From Gracilimonas sp046602855 (GTDB lineage: Bacteria > Bacteroidota > Rhodothermia > Balneolales > Balneolaceae), in contig NZ_JBKINJ010000002.1 in assembly GCF_046602855.1 (NCBI RefSeq), positions 124,001 through 188,000 on the forward strand: DNA of 64,000 nt, given 5' to 3'. Positions 61,161-64,000 of this stretch are shown here, piece by piece. The translations under genes were made by a program, and so were the position numbers. Under the pieces are notes generated by a model. The model searched no databases, had not been told where the DNA came from, and was given only the letters and a program-made list of their open reading frames with translations. The first letter of the stretch is position 1, and each line of letters opens with the position of its first letter.

Positions 61161-61850
61161 TTAATTATAGGGGGTCCCTACCCAAATAATTTTGCCAATT
61201 ATATTATCCTCTAATTCCTCTAAAGGAATAAGCATGGGTTTGTATTTACTATTGATCGTGGAGAGCTGAATTTTATTATTGGGAGCTTTCTGAACCATTT
61301 TCATACGTATAACATCAGTAAACTTAATTAAATAAATACCATCTAAGTTTATATTTTTTTGCTCTCTATCGATAATAGTTATGCTTCCTGGTTTAATATC
61401 AGGATACATTGCATCGCATTGTACTTTTATAACAATTAAATTATCGAACGATTCGATATTTACAAATTTAAAAATGTCAAGGCATATCGTAATTTCTTCT
61501 TTACTCGAACGCCAATCAGAAATACTCAGGGATCCTTCACCGCTAATATTGTCTTCATACATCTTATAAAAAGGAAGCTTAATAGTACTGTCTGTAGAAG
61601 GAAAAGCAGCATTATTAAGAACCGGCCCGCTATCCTTGAGCAGCCAATTTGGGTTAACTCTTTTATCATAATTAATAATTTGAACCAGAAAATCCCACCC
61701 CGGAACTGATTTACCTGCGCGGTACCTATAATACGAGGCTAAACTACAGCCACATATTTTCGCCATTTCAGAAGGATCAAGATCTAAAACTTCCTCAAGG
61801 AGCTTGAGCTTATTAGAGATAGACTGTGTTAAATATTGTAATTCTAACAT
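61161..61850 (-). CDS. S24/LexA-like repressor with substituted catalytic serine
   Basis: 229 residues from ATG 61850; a TTG two codons earlier is possible. The N-terminal HTH domain (about 20-55, LDPSEMAKICGCSLASYYRY) is followed by an S24 domain. At the nucleophile position of the family (GDSM) this protein reads QCDAMYPDIKPGS, Ala147 in place of Ser, and the DNA codon is GCA. The base-lysine region IRMKMVQK (Lys184) and DGIYLIKF remain. Without the serine it should not self-cleave like LexA or CI, so induction must work otherwise. It faces a sensor kinase gene across a 107-bp divergent region. Confidence 0.78.
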   Translation of the reverse strand: MLELQYLTQSISNKLKLLEEVLDLDPSEMAKICGCSLASYYRYRAGKSVPGWDFLVQIINYDKRVNPNWLLKDSGPVLNNAAFPSTDSTIKLPFYKMYEDNISGEGSLSISDWRSSKEEITICLDIFKFVNIESFDNLIVIKVQCDAMYPDIKPGSITIIDREQKNINLDGIYLIKFTDVIRMKMVQKAPNNKIQLSTINSKYKPMLIPLEELEDNIIGKIIWVGTPYN

Positions 61851-61864
61851 TCTCAAATTTGAGA
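61851..61864. promoter_or_regulatory. Perfect palindrome abutting the S24 repressor start
   Basis: TCTCAAATTTGAGA is a 14-bp perfect palindrome ending directly at the ATG of the repressor. It is a good candidate for its own operator, where bound protein would block ribosome loading or transcription; it also faces the divergent kinase gene. Confidence 0.5.
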
Positions 61865-61957
61865 TTTAAGGCATCCTTTGTTTCTTAGCTTATCAACAAG
61901 CATCAATCTATAAAAAAATACACACAAAAAAGCCAATCAAAGAGGGAAGCGAATTTT

Positions 61958-64000
61958 ATGAAACAAGTTATACAAAGTGAATTCGGAAAGCCGGATAGCT
62001 TTGAAAATATTGTTCGCCTCGCTTCTTACATCTGTGGCACATGGGCAGCGATGATTAACTGCCTTGATAATAAATACCAATGGACACTATTTAATGTCGG
62101 CTGGGAAAATACGCAGATCCCCAAAGCCGACACTATTTGTCAGCTTACCACAAAGGATGGTGAACTCCTATATATTCCGAATACGGAGAGCGATGAAAGA
62201 GTCCGGCACATTGAAGCCGTGCGAGAAGATCCAAATATTAAATTTTATGCTGGGGTGGGTTTTAAAGTTACAGAGGATTTGAAAGGAACCTTATGCGTGA
62301 TCGATGATAAGGCCGGGGAACTAACCAATATGCAAAAAGAGGCACTAAGAACTCTTGCCTCTGAGGTAGAAGCACGGCTAGATTTAATTTCTCAAAAGCA
62401 ACGGATTCAAAAGAAAAATGAGGAACTTGAGAAGAAAAGACGGTTTTTAAAGAACTCCCTCGATATCCTGATGATAGTGGATCCAGACTCTCTGGTTATC
62501 GAAGAAGTGCATACAGAAATAGACACAAAATTTGGCTACACCTCAAAAAATCTGGAAGGAAATCGGCTTACGCAATACCTTGGCTCATCAAATTCATCAG
62601 ATTACGTTGATCGTCTTAAGCAATGGAAGAATGAAAATAATAAAGGCGTGTTTAATTTTGAGGTAAATTTTTTAGCAAAATCAGACGATAATATTTGCCT
62701 GATGCTAAATACCTCATTGACGGAAGACAAGCTCTACATCACAGGAAAAGACATTACGCGACGCAAAGCGACCGAAAATCTACTTTTGAAGGAGAAAAGC
62801 CTCAGTGATGGCATTATCGAGAACCTCCCCGGAATTTTTTGCCTTATCAATAAAGATGGGATAGTGGAAAGGCTGAATAAAAACTTGGAAGCTATCACGG
62901 AATACGGCCCGGAAGAAATAGATAACCAGCATTTTTTTAAATTCCTGCCACCGGATAAAGCCGAAAGTGCTTTACTGAAACTCAATGAAATTTTTGACAA
63001 ACAGTCTGCCCAGGCTGAGTTAACAATTTTAACCAAAACCGGCAAACAAATTCCTTTTCTGTTTACCGGTTTTCGCCAGAATATTGAGGATGAACAATTT
63101 GCGGTGCTTATAGGCATAGATATATCAGAAGAGAAAAAAGCAATACGTGAAAATGAAGCTAAAGAAAAAAGCCTTCAAAAAGCCTATCAGCGTCTTAAAA
63201 ATGCCCAACATGTAGCAAAAATAGGCAGTTGGGAATGGGACCTGCAACACGATGAACTCTACTGGTCGGATGAAACCTTTGAAATCCTTCAGTATGATAA
63301 AATAGAGCACACTGCCTCTCTTGAACTTCTGTTCGATCGCTTACCCTCACACGCAAAAGAACGAATGGAAATGGTTTTAGAAAGGGCATCAAGTGGTGCT
63401 GATTTTAAAGACTTTGAGCACGATGTGATCCTGCCGGGTGGTAAACGCATACACGTATATGAAAGGGGAGAGGTAATAACTAGCCAGGAAGGAAAAGTTT
63501 TAACCATAATCGGTTCTATACAAGATATAACGGAGCAAAAAAACATAGAATTAGAGCTTAAAAAGGCTCTTGAGGAAAGAGAAGTCATGATGATGGAAAT
63601 TCATCACCGGGTAAAAAATAACTTAGCCGTGGTATCAGGATTATTACAGCTGGAATCCGGCTTTGAGGATGATATTACCGCTAATACGTCACTTTTAAAA
63701 AGCATGGGACGTATCAAATCAATGGCGGCTATTCATGAACACCTTTATAAATCGAAGAGTTTTTCTAGCATTTCTTTTGACACCTACATCAATGAGCTGA
63801 TTGAGATTCTCCAAAACCTGTACCAAGATAAGTCGGATAACATACAAGTGCATATCCACTCCGATGCAATGGACCTTAATATCAATCAGGCTATACCCTG
63901 TGCATTAATTTTGAGTGAACTCATTTCGAATTCATACCAACATGCTTTTAATGATAAAAAGCATGGGCTGATCGATATAAATATGAGCTTACAGGGAGAG
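61958..64000 (+). CDS. GAF/PAS sensor histidine kinase, HisKA_2 type (3' end cut by window edge)
   Basis: 681 codons from ATG 61958 without a stop, so the C-terminus is outside. AGAGGGAAG lies 8 bp upstream of the start. A GAF domain (about 15-140, ICGTWAAMINCLDNKYQW) is followed by a coiled segment and three PAS domains (about 165-270, 280-395 and 410-530; the last begins VAKIGSWEWDLQHDELYWS). The HisKA_2 dimerisation box is EIHHRVKNNLAVVSGLLQLE with the phosphate-accepting histidine at 549/550, and the N box starts LILSELISNSYQHAFND. The ATP-lid end is missing. It has no membrane helix, so it senses in the cytoplasm. Its signal and partner are unknown. Confidence 0.88.
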   Translation, partial: MKQVIQSEFGKPDSFENIVRLASYICGTWAAMINCLDNKYQWTLFNVGWENTQIPKADTICQLTTKDGELLYIPNTESDERVRHIEAVREDPNIKFYAGVGFKVTEDLKGTLCVIDDKAGELTNMQKEALRTLASEVEARLDLISQKQRIQKKNEELEKKRRFLKNSLDILMIVDPDSLVIEEVHTEIDTKFGYTSKNLEGNRLTQYLGSSNSSDYVDRLKQWKNENNKGVFNFEVNFLAKSDDNICLMLNTSLTEDKLYITGKDITRRKATENLLLKEKSLSDGIIENLPGIFCLINKDGIVERLNKNLEAITEYGPEEIDNQHFFKFLPPDKAESALLKLNEIFDKQSAQAELTILTKTGKQIPFLFTGFRQNIEDEQFAVLIGIDISEEKKAIRENEAKEKSLQKAYQRLKNAQHVAKIGSWEWDLQHDELYWSDETFEILQYDKIEHTASLELLFDRLPSHAKERMEMVLERASSGADFKDFEHDVILPGGKRIHVYERGEVITSQEGKVLTIIGSIQDITEQKNIELELKKALEEREVMMMEIHHRVKNNLAVVSGLLQLESGFEDDITANTSLLKSMGRIKSMAAIHEHLYKSKSFSSISFDTYINELIEILQNLYQDKSDNIQVHIHSDAMDLNINQAIPCALILSELISNSYQHAFNDKKHGLIDINMSLQGE

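Overview
The window reads as chromosomal DNA of a Gram-negative bacterium close to the Balneolota/Rhodothermota (Bacteroidota-like). The evidence is protein character rather than any marker rRNA: DUF4293 and DUF4292 proteins, a BatC-D-E cluster, a BshA bacillithiol glycosyltransferase, TPR and SPOR lipoproteins with LxxC lipoboxes, several exported M14/M28 peptidases, weak Shine-Dalgarno sequences and several GTG/TTG starts. No rRNA, tRNA, transposase, integrase, CRISPR array or prophage block is visible.

Layout. 1-7.2 kb: an LVIVD-repeat exported protein (cut by the left edge), a GlsB/YeaQ-type small membrane protein, an orphan FbpC/PotA-type ABC ATPase, a SPOR lipoprotein with a strong terminator, a three-gene RsbV/RsbW/RsbU-like partner-switch operon and MltF. 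7.4-14.1 kb: two EamA transporters, DUF4293, pyrR-pyrB, sucC and bshA. 14.3-20.2 kb: yebC running into a bat-type cluster (TPR, Q-rich, BatD, BatE) and an M20 dipeptidase. 20.2-25.8 kb: a TolC/MacB-permease/adaptor export operon, then panC-panD. 25.9-32.3 kb: a two-lipoyl-domain 2-oxoacid dehydrogenase E2, frr and smc. 32.3-34.2 kb: repeats, a possible small RNA, a TPR lipoprotein and a frameshifted TonB-C lipoprotein. 34.2-41.4 kb: an M14 peptidase with an NTF2-like lipoprotein, a HipB/HipS/HipT-like split toxin-antitoxin operon, a Ppx/GppA-HD phosphatase and a 470-bp island of palindromes. 41.4-50.7 kb: M28 peptidase, the TPR/DUF4292/EnvC envelope operon, a 2H phosphoesterase, an Old Yellow Enzyme and a GNAT+PlsC pair that looks like aminolipid synthesis. 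50.9-60.8 kb: MFS, quinone-reductase-like enzyme, lactate dehydrogenase, gamma-glutamyltransferase, DUF2459, a second M14 peptidase, two short genes (59-aa membrane protein, 54-aa CPxCG protein), a flavin split-barrel oxidase and a cupin. 61.2-64 kb: an S24-type repressor whose nucleophile serine is alanine, divergent from a GAF/PAS HisKA_2 sensor kinase that runs off the right edge.

Most of the window is housekeeping and envelope biology in short operons. The parts most worth following are the tripartite Hip operon with its upstream palindromes, the degenerate S24 repressor with a perfect palindrome abutting its start codon, two families of dispersed intergenic hairpin repeats, and the broken TonB-C lipoprotein lying between copies of one of them. 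All family assignments come from reading motifs by eye; no database search was possible.
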